From: Amphibalanus amphitrite | Taxonomy: Eukaryota; Arthropoda; Thecostraca; Balanomorpha; Balanidae | Assembly (NCBI RefSeq): GCF_019059575.1 | Contig: NW_024881565.1 | Location: 824,501-888,500 of the forward strand | Direction: 5' to 3' | Length of the DNA stretch: 64,000 nucleotides | Shown: in pieces, positions 25,501 to 36,678 of the stretch | Numbering within the stretch: the first letter of the stretch is position 1 | How the letters are laid out: each line of letters starts with the position of its first letter | Program-made: the position numbers and the translations under genes | The notes under the pieces: model-generated | Databases searched by the model: none | What the model was told of the DNA's origin: nothing | The model's input: only the letters and a program-made list of their open reading frames with translations

Positions 25501-28500
25501 CGGCGGCGGGGGCGGCTGCTCGGCCGCCTGCTCCCGCCGCCGACGCTGCTCTTGCTTGTCGCGCCTTTTCTCCTTGAGCCGTCGCAGGGAGCGCGACAGC
25601 GAGTCGTCGCGCAGCTGGTGTCGGCGGATGGCGGCCGGCGCGACGCCCGGCGCCCGGCCGCGGCTCGACAGGCTCTCCGAGGAGCCGGGCGCCGCCTCTG
25701 AGAGCCGTGAGCCCGGCCGGCTGGCCGGAAGGTGGAGCGCCTCCACAGAGCGCTGCGGGATCAGCCGCGTCACCGGACCGGTGGCGCCGAACACCGTCTC
25801 CAGACAGGTGTCGGCCGGCCGCTCCGAGGCCAGGCTGGAGCCGACCGCCGAGTCCGAGCCGCGACTGCTGTCGGCGGCCAGCGGAGACGCCTGGCTCAGC
25901 CCGCTCACCGAGAGGCGCGCGCTGCTCAGCGACGCCGCCGAGCCTACCGAGTGGATGCTGGCTACCGAGCGACGCGGCCGGCCCGTGCTCAGCCGGCCGG
26001 CCGACTGCACGCTGGCGTCGGAGGGCGCCGGCTCCAGCCGAGACGAGGTCAAATAGTACTCGCCCGAGGTCAGGCTGAGCTGCGCCGGGCTGCTGTCCGC
26101 TGAGCTGGCCTGCAGACTATGAGGGGACGCCGCCGCCAGGCTGTGCGGCCGCGCCGGCGGCTGCAGGCTGGCCGTGGGCACGTACCGGGCAGGCTGCAGG
26201 CTCGATGTCGAGGGAAAGAAGCCGGCCACGGGTAGACTAACCGTAGACAGGGTGGGCACTGTCGGCAGCCTGGCCGGGGGCTGTCCTGGCGCTGCCTCCA
26301 CCGGCGGCCGGAACACGGCCTCACAGAAGCGCTCCTGGTCGCGCTCGGCCGGCGGACAGTTCTCCTTTCCGTCTGCGATGGCGCGCAGGAAGCTGGCGGC
26401 GCGCGGTCGCCGGCGGGGCTCCTCGTCAGGCGTCACGAACACGTCGTCCTCAGTGGTGTCGGCCGCGTCCACTGCTGCCGCCGGCACTGCCGCCCCGGCA
26501 CCCACGCCGAGCCGCATCAGCCGCCCGCGCAGACGCGCCACGCTCTGCCCGGCCGGAGTCACCGGCGCCGGAGAGGCAAACAGCGAGTCCTCCTTGAAGT
26601 CGCGGTATCGGCCGTCGGCTGCCGCGCTGCCCAGCAGCGGCGTGTCGGCCGGCGGCCGCGGCGTCACCGGCGCAGGCGACATCATGAGCAGCAGGTTCTC
26701 CACGGAGCCGGCAGGCGCCGTCGACTGCCGGCGCCGCTGCGCCTGTTGCTGCTCCTGCTCCTGCTGGTCGCGCAGCTGCCGGTCCCGCTGCTCAGCCCGC
26801 AGCAGGGCGCCCACCAGCGACTCGTACAGCTCGTGCGGCACCAGCGGGAACGGCAGCGCCGCGAAGTACTCGCGGATGACGCGGAACACGTCCAGCTGAA
26901 AGTCGACGTAATCCTGCGGCAGCTCCGGCATTTGACGCGCCTCGGGCCCTGTGGTACAGAGGAAACAGAACATGAGGGCCTGACAGTTGACACGTGTCAT
27001 AAAACACACATTGTTCAGTAGCACATACATCAGACTCGCACATATATTGTGATTACAGAATACCGGAAGATAGCGATGCGTACCGAAATCAAATAAGGCC
27101 TTGTGTGAAACTACCATGACTGCTTAAGTTCGACACCAGTCGCCACACTGCCACTAAGCACCATCCCCTTGGAACGGACGACGCACACGACCCCGTCAGG
27201 GCCCGGCGCCCACGGGTGATGACGTCCTTTCTGACCACCCAAGGTACTTACAGTTGGCCAGCGTTTTCATGGCCATGATGAGCCAGCGCGGCAGGCTGGG
27301 CGGTGCGTCCGGCAGCGGCTGCACCAGGCCACTCTGGGTCACGCGCTCCGTGTTATGGCGGATCCACGCGGGCACCACGCAGCCGGCCGGCACGATGTCC
27401 ACTACTGTCGCGTCCAGCACCGTCTCCAGCCTGCGGCAGACACACAGCGCGCGTACACACGCACACACTCAGAGCGGGGCCGGCTGTCTGCCCGTCACGG
27501 AAACCAAGGCGATGGCACAGAGCAGCGGGCCCCACCGGCGACAGACCAAGCCCCCACCATGCCAGCAGGGCTGCGAGCAGCGCCGTCGCCCCTACTCTCT
27601 ACTCGCAGGACAGGCGGAAACAGACACAGGTGAGCCGACAGGTCCGGAAGCTGATGCGGAGTCAGAGCGGCCCCGCGGTGTGATGTATCCCCGGCCCGTG
27701 TAACCCACCCTCGCGCCGCCGTGGACCGGGTACTCACCGTGACAGCAGTGTGGCACTCCACACAGAGTCGACCTCAGCGGCTGTCGGCGCGCGCATCACT
27801 GGTCGGCACTGAGGGAGCGGCAGCGGCGGCGGCGGCGGCGGCTGGTGCTGCTGCGCCGGCTCCTCGGTACAGGGCGGCGGGCTGGCCCGGCTCGGCCGCC
27901 GCCGCAGCTGAGGACTGCAGCCGCCCGCCTCGGCAGACTCCGGCTTGGGTTGCGGCGCGTTACCGTTCATCAAAGCCAGAGCAGACCGACCGGGAGTGCC
28001 GTGCGTGCTTAACCTATTAGGAAGACCGGCGTAGTGTTGAGGGTCAACGAAAGTCGAAACTGATGACATTTAACCACCAGTAAAACGCCTTTTGGGCGAA
28101 GAACGAGCGAGCGAGATAGTGAGCCCTGCACGTGCGGAAGGGTGAGCGGGTACTTCCAACGGGCTTGTGCAAAGCACCCTTCTAACCGGTCGCTAACGGT
28201 GTGCCAAATTTGAAAGCAATCGGCCCAGCCGTTCCTGAGATCTGGAAGCGGCATTCTGCACGTCCGCACGTGCAAATGGGGTCCAAACTGACTTTTGCAC
28301 GGCACCCTTCAAACCTGTCCCCAACCGTGTACCAAATTTGAGCGCAATCGGCCCAGCCGTTCTCGAGATCTGGAAGCGCCCCCTGCACGTGCGCACGTGC
28401 AGTAGCAGCCTAGCCGCAACACATGGGCATGCATTGCCTGGTGGGTGCCTACCTGTATGCCAAGTTTCAGCGAAATCGCCCCAGTAATTACCGAGTTATT

Positions 28501-29737
28501 GAAATGGGAACAAATTTGGCACCTCTTCTTTTTGTATTTTGCACGTGCAGTGGGGGTCACTCACATAAATCAGGAGTATCCAACCTTTGGTAGAAGGGAT
28601 GGAGCTACCCTACAAAAATTACCGCAATACAATCGCCCAAGCGGCTGCTGAGATATGAGCCTCTCAAAATCACTACTTTTGCAAAACAGCTTGAACACCC
28701 TTGACTTTTCACGTGGCACGTGCCACAACGGTCACTGAGATGCGTCAAAAAAAGTCAATAACGGGGTAGAAGGGATGGGGCTACCCAGCAAAAAAGACCG
28801 CAGGCCAATCGGTCCAGCGGTTGCCGAGATATAAGCCTCTCAAAAGCGTTACAGGCCGGGCCGGGCCGCTCATACTGAGATTTTCCCGTTATATTGAAAA
28901 GACTTCGCTTCGCTCGCTGCGCTCGCTCGCTCGTAATAACAAGAACCGAATTCATCCTCTTTGCTATTCAGATCACAAAAAAAATATCACCGATTTTCAG
29001 TTTTCACGCTTGTAAGTACAAATTCTAGGCTTGAAAAGATGTTTTCTGCTTGTCTGCGCTCCATCCATTCTCTTCATCACTGACCTGTAGAGCCGGCCAT
29101 CGTCCTTGAACTCTGGCGGCGCGGTGCCGCGCCGGCCGCGCACCTCCTGGATGATGCCGGCCTGCACGAACTTTGCCAGCAGCCGGACCGTCTGCTCGCG
29201 GCTCACGTTGGCCGAGAAGAGCGCGTGTCCGGCCAGGTAGCGGTGCAGCCAGCTGACGGCCGCCGCGCCCGTGAAACAGCGCTCGTGGTAGCGCAGGTTA
29301 CGCCAGTGCCGCTGCAGCACCATGCCCTCGCGGAACCCGCGTACGGCCTCCCGCCACTGGGATCAAACAGAGGAGGCAGCAGCCGTCAGTGTAAGCACAT
29401 GGCAAAACGCACACAATTTTATGCACTACATACTGGTGTTGCCATATATGACTAGCAGCATTCAAAACACAAAACAAAAATGCTGGATATGATCCAACAG
29501 AACATGACTATAGAAGCTAGCAAGTAGCAAAACTTACATTTCAAACATTCACTAGGTTATATTTTGTTTTATAAATAGGAGAGGCAGATTGAATTTCTCA
29601 TTTGTGCCTTCCATGTTTGGATGGTACATTAATGTACCATCAAAAGCCTAAGTGGCATGCAGTTTAAAGGAACTTACCAACTGAGTTGCTTTGTATGGGC
29701 CATCACCTTCAGTTGATCCCAAGTTGTTGGACTCCAT
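22574..29737 (-). CDS. DEPDC1: DEP domain-containing protein 1 (DEP + RhoGAP-like)
   Basis: Ten minus-strand exons: 29737-29678, 29356-29085, 28013-27738, 27430-27252, 26948-25197, 24873-24742, 24309-24140, 23844-23668, 23462-23295 and 22717-22574 (stop). All have GT-AG borders and matching phases, giving 1109 aa (human DEPDC1 811). Start chosen at MESNN...GPYKATQL, matching the family MES...GPYRATKLW; an in-frame ATG lies further upstream. DEP domain at about 15-111 (HERCFTGAAAVSWLHRYL, REQTVRLLAKFVQAGII). RhoGAP-like domain at about 195-315 (PRWLIMAMKTLANWPE, VFRVIREYFAALPFPLVPHE). A long disordered, Ser/Pro-rich middle in exon 5 holds a KEN box near 457 and repeated SPAPVTP sites. The conserved C-terminal region has ESLQLLLTLLPP, RRLVSYLLEHQAEIL, TAEQYDQE and KKDKIKRLRQFREVYP. 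DEPDC1 proteins are mitosis/proliferation regulators; the extra length comes from exon 5. Confidence 0.94.
25098..25170. repeat. short direct repeats beside DEPDC1 exon 5
   Basis: ATACAATACACAGCACCAGC occurs twice, separated by a palindromic GCAGTGCTGTGTATAC segment. It lies just inside the intron after exon 5. Confidence 0.6.
28130..28845. repeat. diverged tandem repeat in a DEPDC1 intron
   Basis: Five to six units of about 125-190 bp each contain a version of CAATCGGCCCAGCCGTT followed by a GAGAT/GAGTTAT block, and are often joined by GCACGTGC. The first two units (about 28130-28258 and 28259-28384) are clearly homologous over their length; later ones are more diverged. No coding capacity. 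Confidence 0.6.
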
Positions 29738-30339
29738 GCTCAACTGGTTGATCAAATCTGAAAGAAATCTGGCCATTTGAGGAAAAATCACCCATACAGG
29801 AATAAAAAGTGTTGTTTGCAATGAAATCATCCTTTAATATCATTTACAATTCATTTGGCATGGTCAAGTTCATTAAGTATGTCATACCCCATGCATTGCC
29901 ATTTTCCAGAATTGACAGTGTGTGTTCTTCAGTGCAAAGGAAAAAAACATGTAATTTACCTAGGCCAAAAAATTACATACGTGGACCGTAGTTCATCCCT
30001 TGCATGGCATTGTTGCATTGCATTCAATGGGGTACTGATAGCCCAGAAAATTTCAAATTCAAATTCAATCTTTTACTTTTCAAGCCATGCAGGTGATTGT
30101 GATTGTGGGTAGGTACTAGGTAGTAGTCAGAAAATGCTATTTAAGCAGACAAAATGCAATTTCCAACAAAAAAGAATTTCATATTAGCTATAATATTAAT
30201 GCTATTGATAAAGTCCTGTTTATGACTTCCTACCGTAGCTCGTAACATCAATCATAATTAATCGCAAAGAAGCATAGGTAAAAGACAAGGAGACATTTGA
30301 GTGAAAAATCATTTTGTATTTCACATATGCAGTTTATAT
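29738..30339. other. 5' flank of DEPDC1, non-coding
   Basis: AT-rich DNA upstream of the DEPDC1 start codon. It presumably contains the promoter; no specific site could be supported. Confidence 0.35.
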
Positions 30340-30476
30340 ATTCCCGACCGGGGCTGGGAAAATGCGTTTTATTCACCGAGGTTTTTGTGCGGAGGACCGA
30401 GTGCCGGTAGGCACGAGGTCCGTAGCAAAAAACCGAGGTGAATAAAACTGCATTTTCACAGCCCAAGGTTGGGAAG
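30340..30476. repeat. foldback hairpin, about 55-bp arms
   Basis: The left arm TTCCCGACCGGGGCTGGGAA through GCGTTTTATTCACC is matched by the right arm GGTGAATAAAACTGC through CAGCCCAAGGTTGGGAA. The inner arms also pair (CCGAGGTTTTT / AAAAAACCGAGG region), with a short loop. Confidence 0.75.
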
Positions 30477-30479
30477 AGA

Positions 30480-31231
30480 TTTACCACATGCCGTACCGGC
30501 GCAACAGTTAATATCATATTCATTTGATATTTTACACTTTAGTTTAATCTTAATATTGTGTTAATATTATATAAGTACATGTTCATATTTATAGTCACCG
30601 TGATTATTTTTTGTGTTTTTCATTATTGGGCTGCGTTGAGTATGAAAGATGAAATTCCTACTTTCCCCTTATTTAGGGTTTGAAAAAGCTGAGGATGAAG
30701 ATGGTGAAGCGCCAGAAGTTAGAATAAAGATATGGAGTCCAGCAGGAGTGAGGAAACCGGGAGGAAAACTGAAAATTGGGTGAAACGCTGAATCAAACGC
30801 GTCTTGGATCCCAGCTGGAACAATATCAAATGTTTCATTGTGGCACGTTAAGATGCTTCATGCATTTAAATTGTTCGTTTTTTTTGCGTGCATTATGTAG
30901 AAATAATGATTATTCCGACCATGTTCTGCAGCAATAAATACATTGGCATTGGAACGATAACCTTGTTTAGTTGAATTACGTTGACAGCAAAAGTAAGTAA
31001 ACACGCAGTCACTTACTTTTGCTGTTGCTGTTAGTGAACACACAATCCGTAAATATCTTCTTTGAAATTGGTTCTTCCGCTCAGAATATTCAGTAAAATT
31101 TTGTCTGGGAAAATCAAAAAGCCCTAGGGCCGAATCGTTTCCCAAATACCTTCAACATTAGCCGAGGCGGGCCGAAGCCATTTCCCAAATGCACGTGCTA
31201 ATGTTAAAGGGATATCTCGGCATGTGGTAAA
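30480..31231. mobile_element. possible MITE with 14-bp terminal inverted repeats
   Basis: TTTACCACATGCCG at 30480-30493 and its exact complement CGGCATGTGGTAAA at 31218-31231 bound an AT-rich, non-coding 750-bp stretch. A small inner inverted repeat (AACATTAG / CTAATGTT, 31158-31206) sits near the right end. No target duplication is obvious. The foldback at 30340-30476 abuts it and may be part of the same element. Confidence 0.45.
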
Positions 31232-34004
31232 ACACAAAAATACATTTGGACACATCGAAGTCATTATCTTACTTTAATTTAAAGGAGTTTTAACACAGGG
31301 TAGGTATGCGCCATAATTGTACCAAAAAATTCAAATTGGTTGGATGCCATAGCAAGAGTAAAACTACACGACTGTAAACCAACAACTGTTAAAACCTACC
31401 TTATTTCATTTCGGAGAAATTGAAGCAGGAGCCAGACTCCAAAAGCAGTAATTCAAGCGTTCACGAGACACAAACTGACAACAACCGGTTCGAACACGCG
31501 CAGTTTACAATTTCAAATTTCGCACGCCCACCAAGGATAGCAAAATTCATCAGACATACTAAAACGCTGCTATAAAATATTAGACAACCGCTCCGCCCCA
31601 GACTTTTGTAAAATCCATGGCAAAATCCTGCAGGATTTTCGTGTTTATAGGTGCATTTAGTTAGCTATGGATAAATTTAAGATTATATGATAATGAAGCC
31701 GCTACGAATCAGGACGGATGAAAGTGATGGAGATGCTATGCGTATTCCAGCCCGCCTCCATGTATGGCCAACATGCATAGAAATAAAGCCAACATGGATA
31801 TCACCAATGATCCTAGCGCGGTCCGCTGCGATTATTTTGCAACCAGTTGCTCCTCATCTATGCATACATAACTATATTTGCCTGATTTTAGCATGATAGC
31901 ATCACAACTAAAATGTTTCTTGTATCCATGCTAGTGTCTGCCTCGCACTTTTCCGTTCCTGTAAATCAATTTTACCCGCGGCCACCTCCAGAGGCGGATC
32001 CAGCTCAAAGTTTTGGGGGGAGGGGGGCAAACCATATCAATTTATCGATTCTTTCTATGCATCGTCCATAGGCGTAATGTTAAAATCATGCCGTTGGGGG
32101 GGGGGGGGGGCAAATATTGCTGAGCAGCGAATAACGCATGTAGATGGCGAGACCATGGCGAGACCGAACATATAAAAATCTGTGTTACAGGATGTTAGTG
32201 CTGATATTGTGTAGTTGTTACATGCATGACCAAGCCATTGTAGTCAGCAAGCAGCGGATGACGATAGCAGTTTCGTCTGCGACCATCCGGGCCCGGCCGT
32301 GGGCCATATCTGCTCATAGCGCGTCCGGCACAACTGCCGAGCCATAACTGCGCGAGCCGAACCCTGGACGAGAAAAGGGGCACGCGAGACTCGGGTCAGG
32401 CCGGCTGCTCGGCGCAAAGTACAGAAGACATTCACACGCTCCATCGGCGATTCATGTCTCAAAGCAAACACTGGACTAAGTAATACGCGCGATAGGCTGC
32501 AAATTATTCATTTGCAACGCATTCAATGGTGACATAATCATTGTATTTCGAAGTCATGTAACACATGTCACAACTCCGGAGGTGGGAGCGTTTTTAACCA
32601 AAACACCAGAAAAGACAAAAATGAATTGAACGGTCGGCGACTTGATTCCAGTCTCCAAGAAATTCTTACTTAGTGATAGTACGAGATATCAACCACGGTG
32701 CCAGACATAACACCCCCCCCCCCCCATGACACAAACAGCTCAAATTCCCACACAGCACAGCATCCAAGCGTTACATCAGGATCCCAATAATTGTCCGATG
32801 GTTGCTCCAGAACAGATACTGCAGCAGCACTGGGAATCGCGTCAAAGCACACGTCGGCCGGCCACAGTTCTACACAGGCGCATACGGCTGTCGCAATTTC
32901 AGTACGCCGCACCATTGCACGCGGCTGTCGCTAAGCAGTAACGAAACCCCCAGGCTTCCAAGTCGCCAATGGCCGATATGGTCATAAAGCAACAGGCCTT
33001 CCCTATTATTACGGCTGATATGGTGTGGTACACATACACGTTACAGCAAGCATGAGCCTCACAAATCACAACTGCTTGCTTCGTAATCATATGGCACGTC
33101 GCATAAAGCACGATAATGGATATTTGACACAGTAACAAAAGGCGACCCTATACCCAATTAATCAGTATAGCACGTCTCCGCAATGTACGTTACTTCTACG
33201 CAGGCAACATTACAACAAGATTCACCCCAATACGGTGAGATAAACAAACAAATCGCATAGCAGAAACTAATTAAAGATCGCTTCAATAAGCCAATACACA
33301 ACTACGGCGCTGGCATACAACTTATCATAGCAATTTCGCTTAGGTATAAGCAATGCGTTGAGTAGAGGGTCATTATCAAATATCAAGCACGGTTACACCA
33401 GCAAATATATAGTAGCTTTACAAAACATTAAAAACAATACAGCAGCCGCTGAGCGGCACACTTAACGATAACAAAATAAGACCAACACAGGCCGAATCGA
33501 TGGCAGTTCCTTCGTAGTACATGTAGACCACGTGTGGCCAATGTCCCAACGGGTAGCCTCTGCATATGAGTTCTCAGGCCCGATGGAATTTATATTCAGA
33601 TCACGGGCGACGTAGGAACCGACGCATTCGTTTAGATCCATCACAATAGTCATTAGTCACTTCGTAGATACTGCTTCACCAAACACACAGACTCCAGCAT
33701 GGTTGGGACTCATCATCAGTTCAGACATTCATCAGATCATCAGTTCTTGGGTAGATGTACAATGTACATTTTATGCCCCGCCCTCACTGGGCCCCTTTAG
33801 CATACAAAACCAATCCCCCAACCCTCTCCGCTCCACCGTCCGACCCGAGCGGAGACAGGGCCCATATTATTGGGAGAGGGGTGGGCGTATATCAGTAACC
33901 GTTACAGGTATCGTTTACCAAAGGTCGATACCCGCGCGGCCCGCTCATGGAGCACCCGCGCCCTTTCGATGCTTAGTAACCACCCGGCCGTGCCGGTCCC
34001 GCTC
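31232..34004. other. intergenic stretch
   Basis: No gene recognised. It contains G/C homopolymer runs at about 32095-32110 and 32709-32724 and otherwise unremarkable DNA. It separates the DEPDC1 5' end from the HVCN1 3' end. Confidence 0.4.
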
Positions 34005-34160
34005 TGGTCGACCGGGCCGGGTCTGCTCTGCCCGACCCAGCCGGGTCTGCTCTGCCCGACCCGCCCGGTCTGCTGACCGACCCCGCCGGGTCTGCTCTGA
34101 CCGACCGGGCCGGGCCTGCTCTGACCGACCGGGCCGGGTCTGCTCTGGCCGAACGGGACT
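34005..34160. repeat. GC-rich minisatellite, about 25-bp unit
   Basis: About six imperfect tandem copies of a unit containing GGGCCGGGTCTGCTCTG with GACC spacers. Open frames crossing it are low-complexity artefacts. It lies about 430 bp beyond the HVCN1 stop codon. Confidence 0.8.
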
Positions 34161-34585
34161 TCCCGGAGGCCCGTGCGGCAGGAAGGCGAGTGCTCCGAGG
34201 CACAGGAAGGCATCGCGCTCCGCTCACCGCTCGGTGCTGTCTCCACTGGAACAACAAGGCACGGACGGCGTCAGCTGGGGTGCGGCACAGACGGCGTCAG
34301 CTGTACGACACAAACAGTGTCAGCGGTATAATAGCATAGATGGCCACTTTGTTAAACGACAATATGCATACTTGACAGACCGAACGAATACATACAATAC
34401 TAAAAACACTTCAACAGATCATCACTTAACTTAACAAGGAAAACTTAAAAAGCCTTTATTAGCCGAAAGCTGCGCTGCGCAGTTAGCATCCAGCGTTGAA
34501 TTTATCGCCCAAGCTTTAAGTTTGCCTTGCCGCTCGACCAATTAGTTGCTGGCTCAAACGCCACTGGCTCAACACAACCGGTGAC

Positions 34586-36678
34586 TCACCCGCTGGGCAG
34601 AGGCCGCCCGTCCGGCAGCGGGAGTCCCTTGTCCCTGATCAGCTCCTCGAGTCGGGTGCAGTACTCGCGCCACTGGTCCAGCTCGTGCTGCACCTTGTAG
34701 CGCGCCTCTCGCTCCTGCTCCAGCTTGTGCTCAGAGTGGCGACGGACCGACATCACCATACCTGGTGACGGAACGAAACAGTCACCAGCGGGACCAGGAA
34801 CAGAACAACAAACCCGTCGGAAAACGCAAGAACAGGGAGAGCATGTTACAGGCACGTTCCTTTATTCTTAGGTACCTATGCGTGTGCCGGGGATTTGTAC
34901 ACCTACGCGTAAAATAGTGGTTATCACCGGCAACAATATATATACGTTCTTTCATCAATAAATATGCACGTACCGGGGTTCTCATCGCTGAGCGTGCGTA
35001 TTCCGTGGTTCACACAGCTCACTATAATAACTATATTTATTGCGTATCTCGGGGTTCTTACCGCTGAGTATGCGTGTGACGCGCCACAGCCGCAGCACGA
35101 TGATGAGCCCGGCGCCGTTGATGGGTCCCACCGAGTGTCGGAACGCCACATCCAGCGAGAAGGAGACGATCACCACCAGCGCGTCAAACAGCTCCCACGG
35201 CATGCGGAAGTACTCCAGACGGTACACGTACAGTTTCACCGGGATCTCCAGCAGGAACAGAGACAGGATCGCGATCGAGATGTTGTGCAGCACCTGGCCA
35301 GCGGGGCGGGGGTAGGGCGATCATTGTCAGAGTACGGCTGACCGGGGACTCGAGCCAGTCGGGAATGTATCGCGAGAGAACTAAGCCAACGACCTTCACC
35401 TATTATGACGATAAATAGCCGCGAGTGGGTGGTATCAGACGGATATCTGAAGTCAAATTACATATCGGAAAAGATTGAAAGAAGGCTTGCCTTTCTAATA
35501 AAATACCATTCCAGCAGATGACCAAAACCACGTGTACAACTTCCTCTTTTTTAATCGCTCGTTACTAGCGGAATATAGGAAAACAAAACTTTTACAGATA
35601 CTACAACCATTCAAACAGATCAGGATTACAGCATTTTTTTTACGTTGTTAAGAAGGTGTATTCTATCACTAGAAATCCTTCACACTCACGTAGGTATAGA
35701 TGCTGTGCAGTGTGCACTGGTCAGCACCGCCTCCAACCCTCCCCACAGAATATACGAACACCCCTGTCATGCTAAGCGAACAGCAAATATCATGCTAAGC
35801 GTGTCATGTGACAGTACAAAAGTAATCATACGACCCATAAAACTTCGACTTACCGGTACCATTCGGTTGCTGCGTGATAAAAAGGTCATTTTTAGAATTC
35901 AAAGTTAGGTAGGTATGTGAAGCGTAAATGTTTGGTACTTGGAAAATAACTTAGAAAAATGCCATTTTGAGTATGGAGCAAAGTTATAGCTAACTCGCAG
36001 ATAAGCCAGCAGATAACATTAAAATTCACATAAATATCCAAATTAGTAAGGCATATGAAAACCCTGTGATCATCAGGCTCACGACGTACCGTCTTCACAA
36101 CGTGACTTCCCTCGGCAGAGGCTATCTCCAGGTCGATCAGTAGTTCAGCGATAACGCAGATGCAGTCCAGAATCACCAGAGCAATCACGACCGTCTGAGA
36201 GAGGAAACATCGCGGTGTTTGGTGAGCACTGCTGCGGACAGTATAAAAAGGCAAGAGCAAAGATAAGCAATTCAGGCAACAAATCACAGCTAAGTGAAAA
36301 TAGCTGAAACACAAGCAGGATCACCTGTTTTCTTGACAGAGACTACTTCAAGACAGGAATGCTGATTTTTTTGCCAACATCTGCAGCGAACAGTCCACCA
36401 CCGGCACAGCGCTAACATGATGCGACAGCTGCTCCCAGGGGAGGGGCGTAGTAAGGCCACAGCATTGCACCGGCTGTACTCACCTGGTACCGGTAGGAGT
36501 GGACCAGGTGCGCCAGCCGCTCTCGGGCGGTGGCGTACGGCCGCAGCTCTCCGGAGCCGCCGCCCCCCGGGCCGCTATCGGTGGCACCGGGGCCGTCAGC
36601 GATCTTCACCCGGAGCTCATTGGCGAGCTGCTGGTGGCCGTCCAGGACAGACGAGACCGCTGGCGGGGTGGCTGCCAT
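34586..36678 (-). CDS. HVCN1: voltage-gated proton channel Hv1
   Basis: A voltage-sensor-only membrane protein that conducts H+ out of cells and normally dimerises through a C-terminal coiled coil. Four minus-strand exons: 36678-36484, 36194-36090, 35293-35062 and 34761-34586, GT-AG throughout, giving 235 aa (human 273). Key residues align with human Hv1 at nearly identical spacing. S1 has D75 (human D112 selectivity aspartate), E82 and D86. S1-S2 has His103 (human H140, Zn2+ site), and S2 has E116 and K120. S3 has D137 and D148. The S3-S4 loop has His153 (likely human H193). S4 has RLWRVTR with R168, R171, R174 and W170. A coiled coil at about 185-222 (KLEQEREARYKVQHELDQW) follows. The N-terminus is short. 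The final GGG-TGA overlaps a donor-like GTGAGT, so a further exon is possible but unlikely given family length. Confidence 0.95.

Noticed and set aside
25096..26899. Several plus-strand frames of 120-240 codons opposite DEPDC1 exon 5
   Set aside because: Arg/Pro/Ala-rich shadows of the DEPDC1 coding strand with no domain.
33703..34434. 243-codon plus-strand frame
   Set aside because: Half of it is the GC-rich minisatellite; no homology, no splice context.
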